Source: Microbacteriaceae bacterium UBA1487
GTDB taxonomy: Bacteria; Actinomycetota; Actinomycetes; Actinomycetales; Microbacteriaceae
Direction of reading: 5' to 3'
Length of the DNA stretch: 41,177 nt
NCBI GenBank assembly: GCA_002325245.1
Contig: DCRR01000007.1
Coordinates: 47,961 to 89,137, forward strand
The notes beneath the pieces were generated by a model. The model was not told the DNA's origin. It worked only from the letters and a program-made list of their open reading frames with translations, and did no database searches. Both the position numbers and the translations under genes were made by a program. Below are positions 1 to 7,439 of the stretch, one piece after another; positions within the stretch are counted from its first letter, which is position 1, and each line of letters begins with the position of its first letter.

Positions 1-594
1 GCCGCCGAGACGGCGAGCGCCGCGCGCGCCGAGTCCCGCGCGCGCGAGACCGCGCGAGTCGGGGCGCTCGTGCACGACACGGTGCTGGTCGCACTGCTGA
101 GCGCGGCCCGAGCCGAGCCCGGGCAGGAGGACGCGGCCGCTCCCCTGGCGCGCCGGGCTCTCGCAGTGCTGGAGGCGGAGGATCCGGACCGCGACTCGGC
201 ACAGACCTTCCGCGACACGGCGTGGCGGATCCAGGCCACCGCGACCGAGATCACCCCTGCGGCCGAGGTCGTCATCTCGGGCGAGCTGGATCATCCGCTG
301 CCGCCGGAGGTCGGCGCGGCACTGCAGGAGGCGAGCGCCGAGGTGCTCCGCAACAGCCGCGACTACGCCGGCGTCGCCGCGCAGCGGATCGTGGTGATCC
401 ACGCTGATCGCGGCCGCATCCGAGTCGAGATCGTCGATGACGGCGCTGGGTTCGACCCGCAGCAGGTCCCCGCGCACCGGCTCGGCATCCGGGTCAGCGT
501 GATCGACCGGATGGCCGCGGTCGGCGGCGCTGCGCGGATCGCCTCGCAGCGGGGAGTCGGAACCCGGGTTCGTCTCGAATGGGGTGCGAGATGA
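1..594 (+). CDS. Sensor histidine kinase, C-terminal part (5' end outside window)
   Basis: The frame is open from base 1, so the N-terminus (presumably membrane sensor segments) lies upstream; 197 residues are visible. The segment GALVHDTVLVALLSA is an H-box of the NarL/DesK-like HisKA_3 class, with the phospho-acceptor His at about residue 25 of the visible part. A HATPase domain follows, with an N-box (EVLRNSRDY), a G1 box (DDGAGF) and a G2 region (RGVGTRVRLEW). It should autophosphorylate and signal to a LuxR/NarL-type response regulator, which is not in view and may lie upstream. The stop overlaps the start of the next gene (ATGA), so the two are probably translationally coupled. The stimulus is unknown. 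Confidence 0.85.
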   Translation, partial: AAETASAARAESRARETARVGALVHDTVLVALLSAARAEPGQEDAAAPLARRALAVLEAEDPDRDSAQTFRDTAWRIQATATEITPAAEVVISGELDHPLPPEVGAALQEASAEVLRNSRDYAGVAAQRIVVIHADRGRIRVEIVDDGAGFDPQQVPAHRLGIRVSVIDRMAAVGGAARIASQRGVGTRVRLEWGAR

Positions 595-1634
595 CCGTCG
601 GCCGCGCGCGCACGATGGCAGAACCGCGACGCGCCCGCGATGGAGCGGCGCCCGGCGATCCAGCGCGTCTGCTCGACGTCGATCGACTGGCCGCCGGGTC
701 GATCTTCGCGCTCTTCTCCCTCACGATGCTGGCCTTTGTCGTCAACACCGGTCCAATGAGCCAGACGCCGTGGGGGCTCACCGCTGCCGCTGCCCTGATC
801 GCCGCCGCAGGTCTGGTCATCGCGCCGGGACCTGATCGCCTGACGTCGACGCGCCTCGTCGCGATTCTGGCGCTCACGGCGTACTGCAACGTGGCGATGG
901 TCTGGCAGTTCACCCCCGCCGAGTGGCCGGGGTGGGCATCATGGAACTTCGGCATGACGGCGCTCGTCATGATCGGGGTCGCCTTCCGCGGTCGCATCCT
1001 CTGGTCATGGGCGGGGATCGCGCTGATGGCGGCCGTGGCGATCAGCTGGAGCACCATCACCGCAGGTTCTCCCGTGCTCGGCATCGAACTCTCCTACATG
1101 CACGTCGCCATCAACGTTCCGGTGACCTTCTTCGCGATCGGCATGCGGCGAAGTGCGCACGCGATCGCTCAGCTGCAGGAGGTCGAGCACCGCCGCGCGG
1201 TCGAGTCCGCCGCGGATGAGGCGCGGGCCGAGGAGCGCGAACGGGAGCTCGCTCGCGTTCGCGCGGTCGTCGCCGAGCCGTTGCGCGACATCGCCGACGG
1301 GACGACGACACGCAGCCCCACCGATCTGCTGGTGCTGGAGGCGCGGCTGCGCGACCGCATCCGTGGGCGGGCCCTCGAAGCGCCCCGCCTGCGCGCTTCG
1401 GTGGATGCGGCCCGCCGCCGCGGCATCACGGTGCTGCTGCTCGACGATGCGGCCGCCCCCGCGCCCGACGACTGGCTCTTCGAGGGGCTCGCCGAGGCCG
1501 CCGAGGTGCTCGACAGCCAGCCCGACGGCATGATGACCGTGCGCCTGAGCGGGGGCCCCGAGACCTGGCAGCTGACCGTCGTGGCCAACGGCACGCTCAC
1601 GACGCGCACGCGTCGGGAGCATGTCGCGAGCTAA
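591..1634 (+). CDS. Kinase-like membrane protein with degenerate catalytic part
   Basis: I place the start at the ATG at 591, which overlaps the upstream stop, rather than the ATG at 579. The protein has about 347 residues. The first 190 hold about six hydrophobic segments (e.g. SIFALFSLTMLAFVV, VAINVPVTFFAIGM). A charged helix follows (ESAADEARAEERERELARVR), leading into VVAEPLRDIADG, where a related kinase would have its H-box; no phospho-acceptor His is there. The C-terminal end (GMMTVRLSGGPETWQLTVVANG) looks like an eroded HATPase fold without a DxGxG motif. It is probably a non-catalytic partner or sensor of the preceding kinase. Its stop overlaps the convergent terC stop by 4 bp. No family name can be given safely. 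Confidence 0.75.
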   Translation: MTVGRARTMAEPRRARDGAAPGDPARLLDVDRLAAGSIFALFSLTMLAFVVNTGPMSQTPWGLTAAAALIAAAGLVIAPGPDRLTSTRLVAILALTAYCNVAMVWQFTPAEWPGWASWNFGMTALVMIGVAFRGRILWSWAGIALMAAVAISWSTITAGSPVLGIELSYMHVAINVPVTFFAIGMRRSAHAIAQLQEVEHRRAVESAADEARAEERERELARVRAVVAEPLRDIADGTTTRSPTDLLVLEARLRDRIRGRALEAPRLRASVDAARRRGITVLLLDDAAAPAPDDWLFEGLAEAAEVLDSQPDGMMTVRLSGGPETWQLTVVANGTLTTRTRREHVAS

Positions 1635-2686
1635 CTCTTCGCGTCAGTGTCCAGCGGCAGCTCGGCGTCGCCGTTGCCGTTGGCGCCCGGGATCTGCGGC
1701 TCCGGAATCCGGCCGTGGTCGATGCGGATCTTGACCAGGCTCGCGATGACGGCGACCGCCATCGCGACGACGATGACGGCGAGCGACGTGAAGGTGCCGA
1801 TCTCGGGGACCCAGTCGATGTGCTCGCCGCCGTTGATGAACGGCAGCTCGTTCTCGTGCAGCGCGTGCAGCACGAGCTTGACGCCGATGAAGGCGAGGAT
1901 GAACGCGATGCCGTACTTCAGGTAGACGAGCTTGTCGACGAGGTCGCCGAGCAGGAAGTAGAGCTGGCGCAGGCCCATCAGCGCGAACACGTTCGCGGTG
2001 AACACGATGAACGGACTCTGCGTGATGCCGAAGATCGCCGGAATCGAGTCGAGCGCGAACACCACATCGGTGGTGCCGAGCGCGATCAGCACGATGATCA
2101 CCGGGGTGAAGACGCGCTTGCCGTCGATCGTGGTGCGCATCTTGGCGCCGTCGAACTCCTCGGTGATCGCGATGCGCCGACGGAAGAACGCGATCAGCTT
2201 GTTCTCCGTCTCGGCCTCGTCTTCGTGCCCGGTGAAGGCCTGGTTGAAGGCGGTGTAGATCAGGAACGCGCCGAAGATGTAGAAGATCCAGGAGAAGTTC
2301 TCGATCAGCGCCGCGCCCAGCAGGATGAAGATTCCGCGGAACAGCAGCGCCAGGATGATGCCGATCATCAGCAGCTCCTGCTGGTACTTCCGCGGCACCG
2401 AGAAGCGCCCCATGATGATCAGGAAGACGAACAGGTTGTCGATCGACAGGCTGTACTCGGTGAGCCAACCGGCGACGAACTGCCCCGCGTGCTCCGCGTC
2501 GCCGAGCCACAGCATCAGCAGGGCGAAGACGATCGCGAGCGCGACGTAGAAGCCGATCCAGAGCGCCGACTCGCGCGTCGACGGGATGTGCGGCCGCCGG
2601 AACGCAAGGAACACGTCGAAGCCGAGGATCAGCGTCAGCGCGACAAGTGATCCGACTTCGAACCAGAGGGGAAGAGCGAGTTCCAC
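1631..2686 (-). CDS. TerC-family integral membrane protein (Alx/TerC, probable Mn2+ exporter)
   Basis: A 351-residue polytopic membrane protein of the TerC family. Hallmarks are the acidic membrane motifs SLSIDNLFVFLIIMGRF and TTDVVFALDSIPAIFGITQ, plus FTANVFALMGLRQLYFLLG; the paired Asp residues are thought to coordinate metal. Related proteins (E. coli Alx, B. subtilis MeeF/MeeY) export Mn2+ or help metallate secreted enzymes. The frame is open further upstream, but I choose the GTG at 2686 (MELALPLWFEVGS) because GAAAGG lies 6 nt before it and because the extension would run through the riboswitch-like leader. The C-terminus is polar. Tellurite resistance, the historical name, is not implied. 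Confidence 0.88.
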   Translation of the reverse strand: MELALPLWFEVGSLVALTLILGFDVFLAFRRPHIPSTRESALWIGFYVALAIVFALLMLWLGDAEHAGQFVAGWLTEYSLSIDNLFVFLIIMGRFSVPRKYQQELLMIGIILALLFRGIFILLGAALIENFSWIFYIFGAFLIYTAFNQAFTGHEDEAETENKLIAFFRRRIAITEEFDGAKMRTTIDGKRVFTPVIIVLIALGTTDVVFALDSIPAIFGITQSPFIVFTANVFALMGLRQLYFLLGDLVDKLVYLKYGIAFILAFIGVKLVLHALHENELPFINGGEHIDWVPEIGTFTSLAVIVVAMAVAVIASLVKIRIDHGRIPEPQIPGANGNGDAELPLDTDAKS

Positions 2687-2699
2687 AGGGGACCTTTCA

Positions 2700-2836
2700 C
2701 GAGGGAGGAGACAGCGAAGCCTCGAACGTCTCTCCCGCGCGATCACTCCGTGGAGTGCTCGCGATCGCGACCGGGGTTCCGACACTGCAACCCGTGATGA
2801 CGGCCGCGATGAGGTGGGATACTCCCCTTCGCGTCG
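2700..2836 (-). promoter_or_regulatory. Probable yybP-ykoY (manganese) riboswitch in terC leader
   Basis: Read on the minus strand, the leader contains GAAGGGGAGTATCCC (2816-2830), matching the hallmark 5' GGGGAGUA element of the yybP-ykoY family. A perfect hairpin follows (CACTCC-AC-GGAGTG, 2744-2757), flanked by pairing GCGATC/GATCGC. Then comes GGGAGAGACGTTCGAGGC (about 2721-2738). The last element can also pair with GTCTCCTCCC just downstream, close to the GAAAGG ribosome site, giving a plausible expression platform. A TerC-family gene is a classic target of this riboswitch. The family call is from memory of the motif and no covariance model was run. Confidence 0.72.
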
Positions 2837-2851
2837 CCCACTCTACGGGAA

Positions 2852-2857
2852 TAAACT
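2852..2857 (+). promoter_or_regulatory. -10 hexamer TAAACT, leaderless promoter of 2TM protein gene
   Basis: TAAACT lies exactly 6 nt before the ATG at 2864, placing transcription start on the start codon. There is no purine-rich ribosome site. The same hexamer and spacing precede dosS. Confidence 0.6.
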
Positions 2858-2863
2858 CAGAAG

Positions 2864-3166
2864 ATGAGCAACGACGGTGTCCTGCACAGCGACGACGAGA
2901 TCCGGTCCGAGGCGCGCAAGCGACTGAAGGCCCGCAACGACTTCTGGACGATGCTCGCCATCTTCGGCGTCGTCGTGCTCATCCTGATCGCCGTCTGGTA
3001 CTTCTCCAGCGGCCCGAACTCCTACTTCTGGCCGATCTGGCCGATCTTCGGCATGTCGATCGCAGCCGTGTTCGTGGGACTGGATGCCTTCGGCATCACC
3101 CGTCGCCACATCACCGAGGCCGACATCGATGCCGAGGTCGCGAAGATGACCAGACGCAAGCCGTAG
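2864..3166 (+). CDS. 2TM domain-containing small membrane protein
   Basis: A 100-residue protein with a charged N-terminal helix (DDEIRSEARKRLKARNDFW), two hydrophobic segments (MLAIFGVVVLILIAVWYF and WPIWPIFGMSIAAVFVGLDAF) and a polar C-terminus. This is the layout of the 2TM domain family (PF13239 type), which occurs alone or fused to sensor proteins. Function is unknown. It is divergent from terC and appears to be translated from a leaderless mRNA. Confidence 0.75.
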   Translation: MSNDGVLHSDDEIRSEARKRLKARNDFWTMLAIFGVVVLILIAVWYFSSGPNSYFWPIWPIFGMSIAAVFVGLDAFGITRRHITEADIDAEVAKMTRRKP

Positions 3167-3173
3167 GCCTGCC

Positions 3174-3806
3174 TCAGACCACCTCGAGCCGCCGCGACGG
3201 GTCGTCGCTGGCGGCGAGCACCTCGTCGATCAGCCCTTGGTCGCCGACCCTGGTCGGGTCGAGCCACTCGTCGTAGAGCTCCGGGCGCACGATCAGCGGC
3301 ATCCGGTCGTGGATCTCGGTGACGTTCGGTACGGCCGGCCGCGTGACGATCGCGTAGGAGACCATCCATGTGTCGTCGGGCCGCTGGGTGACGTTGTAGA
3401 TGCCGGCGAGCGCGAACAGCCCCTCGGGCAGCTCGAACGACCGGCCCTTCTCCAGGTATGACGTCACCGGAACCAGCGCGCGTCGCGACTTCGTCGGGCC
3501 GGACCACGCGCCCGAGGAGAGCAGCTTCTCGACCCGGGCGTTGATCGCCGGGAACTTCGCCGGCTCCCCGCCGACCCAGAGCTTCCACCAGGCGAGGTCG
3601 ATCGTGCGCCGATGCTCCCCCTCGCGCTCCCGCTCGCGCACGATCGGGTTGAGGTTCAGCGCGTGCACGCCGGTCGGCTTGACGGGCTTCTCGGCGTGCT
3701 GCTGCAGCCATTCGGCGAGCGCCGGGGCGCTGCCGCGCTCATCGAGCGTGCCGAAGGCGTCGTGGAGTTCGTCGGCGGTGACCTGCAAACCGTAGCTCGC
3801 GCACAT
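3174..3806 (-). CDS. SOS response-associated peptidase (SRAP/HMCES/YedK family)
   Basis: A 210-residue protein beginning MCASYG. After Met removal the N-terminal Cys would form the thiazolidine crosslink with abasic sites in single-stranded DNA that defines this family. Other family elements are visible: FPAINARVEKL (the conserved Asn-Ala-Arg-x-Glu), SRRALVPVTSYLEK (equivalent of the RRCLIPADGFYEW stretch, with its Glu) and TEIHDRMPLIV (active-site His). The role is protection of abasic sites during replication. A -10-like CAGACT lies 6 nt upstream of the ATG, so it may be leaderless. Its upstream neighbour, tRNA-Glu, is isolated by a terminator. Confidence 0.9.
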   Translation of the reverse strand: MCASYGLQVTADELHDAFGTLDERGSAPALAEWLQQHAEKPVKPTGVHALNLNPIVREREREGEHRRTIDLAWWKLWVGGEPAKFPAINARVEKLLSSGAWSGPTKSRRALVPVTSYLEKGRSFELPEGLFALAGIYNVTQRPDDTWMVSYAIVTRPAVPNVTEIHDRMPLIVRPELYDEWLDPTRVGDQGLIDEVLAASDDPSRRLEVV

Positions 3807-3812
3807 ACCGAC

Positions 3813-3818
3813 AGTCTG
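3813..3818 (-). promoter_or_regulatory. -10-like hexamer CAGACT upstream of SRAP gene
   Basis: On the minus strand CAGACT is separated from the ATG by exactly 6 nt (GTCGGT). It fits the A at position 2 and T at position 6 of TANNNT but lacks the first T, so it is the weakest of the leaderless set. Confidence 0.4.
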
Positions 3819-3858
3819 CCGCGTGCCGCCGACGTCGCGCCCGGGAACTCCGGCAAAG

Positions 3859-3888
3859 AAAAAACCCTCGGCGAACCGAGGGTTTTTT
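3859..3888 (-). terminator. Rho-independent terminator after tRNA-Glu
   Basis: A perfect hairpin, CCCTCGG with a 4-nt loop and CCGAGGG, is flanked by six A and six T residues, so it is a symmetric intrinsic terminator. It lies directly downstream of tRNA-Glu on the minus strand and separates it from the SRAP gene. Confidence 0.93.
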
Positions 3889-3892
3889 GTGT

Positions 3893-3968
3893 TGGTGACC
3901 CCAGCGGGATTCGAACCCGCGTTACCGCCGTGAGAGGGCGGCGTACTAGGCCGCTATACGATGGGGCC
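3893..3968 (-). tRNA. tRNA-Glu (anticodon CTC)
   Basis: The minus strand folds as a cloverleaf: acceptor GGCCCCA/TGGGGTC, anticodon loop CTCTCAC giving anticodon CTC, and T arm GCGGGTTCGAATCCCGC. The discriminator is A and CCA is encoded (3893-3895). The strong terminator follows 4 nt downstream. Confidence 0.96.
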
Positions 3969-4020
3969 GGATGACAACCGTACGAGTATGCCACAGCATC
4001 TGCGGCTCTCCCAAATCGGC

Positions 4021-4944
4021 TCAGACCAGCACCTTGAGCGCGCCGGGAACGACCTCGAGGTCGAGCGGCAGAGGTGCGAAACGCTCACCATCGCCGTAGG
4101 CGACGATGCCCTTCGCCTCGATCCGGATGCGCTTCGCCTGACGCAGGATGACGCGCGGATCGGTGACGTGCGTGCCCGCGAACACGCGCGGGAAGATGCG
4201 CAGGAACGCGAGCCGCGACAGCGGTGTCACGATCATCACGTCGAGCAGCCCGTCGTCGAACTTCGCATCGGGGGTGATCTTCATGCCGCCGCCGAGCGAG
4301 GAATTGTTTCCCACCGAGACCATGAGCGCCTCGATCTCGAGCACCTCGTCATCGAAGGCCAGCCGGTAGCTGATCGGGGCGAGTCGGACGAGCTCGACGA
4401 GCAGGGCGAGGATGTAGCGGCTGGGGCCTTTCGGGTGCCGCATCGAGTTGGCGCGCTCGTTGACGATGGCGTCGAAGCCGGCGCTCATCGATCCAGCGGA
4501 CCAGCGCTCCCCCGCCGGTTCGCCTTCCGTCGCGGGCCAGCTCACGCGCATCGCGTCGATCACTCGCGCGGGCTTCTGCAGTGCAGCGACGAGCGTCTCG
4601 ATCGCGCGCTCCGGGTCGTCCAGCGGGATGCCGAGGCCTCGCGACATGTCGTTGCCGGTTCCGGAGGGGATGATGCCGAGCGGCACCTCGCTGCCAGCCA
4701 CGAGGTTCGCCCCCAGGTTGACCATGCCGTCACCGCCGACGACGATCAGCGCGTCGGGGCGCGTGGCGACGGCGGCGCGGGCGGCCGCGAGCAGGGACTT
4801 CGCATCCGGCTCGGTCAGCGCGGTGACGGTGTGGCCGAGCTTTCGCAGCGCGTCCACGACCCGCGGCCCGACGCCCCGGGTGGAGCCGAACGAGGCGGAG
4901 GGGTTGATGGCGACGACGAGGTGCTTCGCCTGCGTCGTCACCAT
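4021..4944 (-). CDS. Diacylglycerol kinase-like lipid kinase
   Basis: A 307-residue cytosolic protein of the DAGK/YegS/sphingosine kinase superfamily. It starts with a Rossmann-like strand (LVVAINPSASFG) and carries the nucleotide-binding GGDGM motif near residue 70 and the signature GIIPSGTGNDMSRGLGIP near residues 90-107. The C-terminal beta-sandwich includes GNNSSLGGGMKITPDAKFDDGLLDV, typical of the second domain. It probably phosphorylates diacylglycerol or a related lipid for phospholipid recycling; the substrate cannot be read from sequence. It is monocistronic, with an apparent leaderless start (CATACT 6 nt before ATG). Confidence 0.9.
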   Translation of the reverse strand: MVTTQAKHLVVAINPSASFGSTRGVGPRVVDALRKLGHTVTALTEPDAKSLLAAARAAVATRPDALIVVGGDGMVNLGANLVAGSEVPLGIIPSGTGNDMSRGLGIPLDDPERAIETLVAALQKPARVIDAMRVSWPATEGEPAGERWSAGSMSAGFDAIVNERANSMRHPKGPSRYILALLVELVRLAPISYRLAFDDEVLEIEALMVSVGNNSSLGGGMKITPDAKFDDGLLDVMIVTPLSRLAFLRIFPRVFAGTHVTDPRVILRQAKRIRIEAKGIVAYGDGERFAPLPLDLEVVPGALKVLV

Positions 4945-4950
4945 CCCCCG

Positions 4951-4956
4951 AGTATG
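4951..4956 (-). promoter_or_regulatory. -10-like hexamer CATACT, leaderless promoter of lipid kinase gene
   Basis: On the minus strand CATACT is followed by 6 nt (CGGGGG) and then the ATG at 4944. The spacing matches the other leaderless genes here. Confidence 0.5.
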
Positions 4957-4970
4957 CCAGCGCGCGCGGA

Positions 4971-7103
4971 CTACCGCGCGAAGCGCACGAAGCGCAGCAG
5001 CTGCGCGTTGAGCGCTACCACGACGGTGGATGCGCTCATCACGATCGCGCCGACCGCGGGCGGCATCAGGAAGCCGACCCCGGCGAGCACGCCCGCCGCG
5101 AGCGGCAGCCCGACGACGTTGTAGCCGGCCGCCCAGCCCAGGTTCTGCAGCATCTTGCGGTAGGTCGCGCGGCTCAGCGCGATCGCGTCGGCAACGCCCC
5201 GCGGGTCGCTGGAGGCGAGCACGATGCCCGCCGACTCGATCGCGACGTCGGTGCCGGCGCCGATCGCGATTCCGAGGTCGGCGGTCGCGAGCGCCGGGGC
5301 GTCGTTGACGCCGTCGCCCACCATCGCCACTCGGTGCATCCCGCCGTTCTGGATGCGCGCCACGGTCGCTGCCTTCTGCTCGGGCAGCACTTCCGCGTAG
5401 ACCTCATCGATGCCGAGCTCCGCAGCCACCCAATCGGCGACCGCGTGCGAGTCGCCCGTCATCATCGCGACTCGGATGCGGCGCTGCTTCAGCAGCTTCA
5501 CCGCCTCGGCCGACTCTTCGCGCACCGCGTCGGCGAGCGCGAACAGGCCCAGCACCTGGTCGCCCTCGGCGAGGTAGACGAGGGTGTGGCCCTTGGCTGC
5601 GAGCTCGCGCTGCACGTTGACCATCCCGTTCTCGAGCCGCAGGCCGGCGGCCGTGATCTGGCGGCCGCTGACGACGCGCAGCTCGCGCCCGTCGACGATC
5701 GCGCTCGCGCCGCGACCTGCCAGCGCCGTGAAGCCCTTGGGTCGGCCGAGCTTGAGCCGCCGGGAGCGCGCCGCGGTCACGATCGCGCGGGCGATCGGAT
5801 GCTCCGAGCGCGACTCGACGGCACCGGCGAGCCGGAGGATCTCCTGCTCGTCCTGCCCGGGCGACGGCACCCAGCGCGAGAGGGCGAGTTCGCCGCGGGT
5901 CAGCGTGCCGGTCTTGTCGAAGACGACGACGTCGATCTCGCGCGCCGTCTCGAGCGCCGCGCGCTCCCGGATCAGGATGCCCCGCTGAGCCCCGATGGAG
6001 GTCGACAGCTGCGCGACCAGCGGAATGGCGAGCCCCAGCGCGTGCGGGCAGGCGATCACGAGCACCGTGACGACGCGGTTGATGACGAAGGCCGGGTCAT
6101 CCGGCATCAGCAGGTACCAGACGAGGAGCGTGATGACCGCCGCCGCCACGGCGACGTAGAACAGCAGCGCGGCGACCCGGTCGGCGAGAAGCTGCTGCCC
6201 CGACTTGCTGGTCTGCGCATCCGAGACGAGCCGCATGATGCCGGCGAGCGCCGTGTCGTCGCCGAGCTTGGCGACCTTGATCACGAGGGCGCCGCCCGCG
6301 ACGACGCTGCCGCCGATGACCGTGTCGCCGGCGCTCTTCGCCACGGCAGCGGACTCCCCGGTGAGCAGCGACTCGTCGAGCTCGGCCTCGCCGTCGACGA
6401 TCTCGCCGTCGGCGGGAACGCGCTCCCCCGGGCGCACGATCAGCAGATCGCCGACACGGAGCTCCGCGGTCGGCACCCGCTCGCTCTCGGCATCCGGTGC
6501 CGCATGCTCGGCGTCGCGCACGCGCTCGGCGGTGTCGGGCACGAGCTTCGCGAGCTCGCCGAGCGCGTTCTGGGCGCCCATCACGGCACTCATCTCGATC
6601 CAGTGCCCAAGCAGCATGATGACCACCAGGGTCGACAGCTCCCACCAGAAGTCCATGCCCTCGAAGCCGAGCGTGACCGCGGCGGAGTAGCCGAAGGCGA
6701 CGACGAGCGCGAGCGAGATGAGGGTCATCATGCCGGGCGACTTCACGCGCAGCTCGTGCCAGGCCCCCTGCAGGAAGATGCGCCCGCCGATGACGAAGAT
6801 CGCGAGGCCGAAGGCGGCGGGGATGAACTGGCTGCCGGGGAAGCGCGGACCGGAGAGCCCCAGGATGTCCTGCAGTCCGGTCGAGAAGACGAGGGTCGGG
6901 ATGGTCAGGACGAGCGTGATCCAGAACAGCCGCTTGAACCGCGCCGGGTCGTGGGCGCTGTGCTCGTGAGCGCTGTGCTCGTGAGCGCCCTGGTCGTGTG
7001 CGCCCTGCTCATGCGCGGCGTTGTCATGCGCGCCGTGCTCGGCGGCGCCGCTCTCGGCCATCTCGTGGTGGTCGTGCTCGTTCGTGGCAGTGTCGCGTGC
7101 CAT
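4971..7103 (-). CDS. copB: P1B-type heavy-metal ATPase, CPH type (CopB-like)
   Basis: A 710-residue metal-exporting P-type ATPase. In order it has a His-rich N-terminal tail (residues about 8-50, with AHEHS and GAHDQ repeats), the transmembrane region, the actuator loop (LLTGES), the ion motif ACPHALG with Cys352-Pro-His354, the phosphorylation motif DKTGTLT at Asp396, and the hinge GDGVNDAPAL. No N-terminal ferredoxin-like CxxC domain is present. CPH with a His-rich tail marks the P1B-3 (CopB) subgroup, associated with Cu2+/Cu+/Ag+ efflux, rather than CopA (CPC). The start lies 1 nt after the csoR stop, with GAGGGA as ribosome site. It is co-transcribed with the sensor. Confidence 0.92.
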   Translation of the reverse strand: MARDTATNEHDHHEMAESGAAEHGAHDNAAHEQGAHDQGAHEHSAHEHSAHDPARFKRLFWITLVLTIPTLVFSTGLQDILGLSGPRFPGSQFIPAAFGLAIFVIGGRIFLQGAWHELRVKSPGMMTLISLALVVAFGYSAAVTLGFEGMDFWWELSTLVVIMLLGHWIEMSAVMGAQNALGELAKLVPDTAERVRDAEHAAPDAESERVPTAELRVGDLLIVRPGERVPADGEIVDGEAELDESLLTGESAAVAKSAGDTVIGGSVVAGGALVIKVAKLGDDTALAGIMRLVSDAQTSKSGQQLLADRVAALLFYVAVAAAVITLLVWYLLMPDDPAFVINRVVTVLVIACPHALGLAIPLVAQLSTSIGAQRGILIRERAALETAREIDVVVFDKTGTLTRGELALSRWVPSPGQDEQEILRLAGAVESRSEHPIARAIVTAARSRRLKLGRPKGFTALAGRGASAIVDGRELRVVSGRQITAAGLRLENGMVNVQRELAAKGHTLVYLAEGDQVLGLFALADAVREESAEAVKLLKQRRIRVAMMTGDSHAVADWVAAELGIDEVYAEVLPEQKAATVARIQNGGMHRVAMVGDGVNDAPALATADLGIAIGAGTDVAIESAGIVLASSDPRGVADAIALSRATYRKMLQNLGWAAGYNVVGLPLAAGVLAGVGFLMPPAVGAIVMSASTVVVALNAQLLRFVRFAR
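6950..7032 (-). repeat. Short imperfect tandem repeat encoding the His-rich tail of copB
   Basis: Units of about 15 bp (e.g. two copies of GTGAGCGCTGTGCTC) encode repeated A-H-E-H-S and G-A-H-D-Q segments in the ATPase N-terminus. The array could change length by slippage, altering the number of His ligands. Confidence 0.7.
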
Positions 7104-7104
7104 C

Positions 7105-7386
7105 TCAGTTCCCTCGGTTGTTCTGCAGCTCGAAGACCGTCAGCAGCTCGGCGACGGCCGCGTCGCGTGATTCGGCACCCGCGTCGAACATCTCGCCGAC
7201 GTGGGTGCGCAGATGGTTCTCGACGAGAAGCTTGTTGAGGCTGCGCAGCGAGCTCTGGATCGCGAGCGACTGCGTGATGATGTCGACGCAGTAGTCCTCG
7301 TTCTCGATCATCTTCCCAACGCCGCGCAGCTGTCCCTGCAGGATCTTCGTGCGGTGCAGGGCGCGCTTCTTGATGTCCTCGATCAC
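7105..7386 (-). CDS. csoR: CsoR-family metal-sensing repressor with C-H-H ligand set
   Basis: A 93-residue all-helical repressor. HRTKILQGQLRGVGKMIENEDYC and TQSLAIQSSLRSLNKLLVENHLRTHV are typical of the CsoR/RcnR family. Aligned to CsoR, the metal ligands are Cys33, His58 and His62. Classical CsoR has Cys at the third position, so this is a C-H-H variant, as reported for Thermus CsoR, which has broad metal response. It is the first gene of a csoR-copB operon and its own -10 is overlapped by a CsoR-type operator, so autorepression relieved by metal is likely. Start is GTG at 7386, apparently leaderless. Confidence 0.92.
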   Translation of the reverse strand: MIEDIKKRALHRTKILQGQLRGVGKMIENEDYCVDIITQSLAIQSSLRSLNKLLVENHLRTHVGEMFDAGAESRDAAVAELLTVFELQNNRGN

Positions 7387-7392
7387 ACGTCG

Positions 7393-7398
7393 ATAGTA
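7393..7398 (-). promoter_or_regulatory. -10 hexamer TACTAT of the csoR-copB promoter
   Basis: TACTAT on the minus strand, 6 nt before the csoR GTG. It overlaps the first bases of the operator at 7397-7412. Confidence 0.7.
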
Positions 7399-7412
7399 CC
7401 CCTAGGGGGTAT
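7397..7412. promoter_or_regulatory. CsoR-type operator
   Basis: TACCCCTAGGGGGTAT is a near-perfect G/C-tract inverted repeat of the form known for CsoR binding sites (TACCC...GGGTA). It overlaps the csoR -10, so a bound repressor would block RNA polymerase. Confidence 0.85.
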
Positions 7413-7439
7413 CAACCGCCGGCAATAGCCACGGAACAC

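Noticed and set aside
2687..2698. GGGACCTTTCAC, similar to half of the DosR-like box
   Set aside because: It coincides with the terC ribosome-binding region (GAAAGG on the minus strand) and lacks the second half of the box.
6950..7032. Tandem repeat considered as CRISPR or a mobile-element scar
   Set aside because: It is in frame and encodes the His-rich tail of the metal ATPase; there are no unique spacers and no cas genes.
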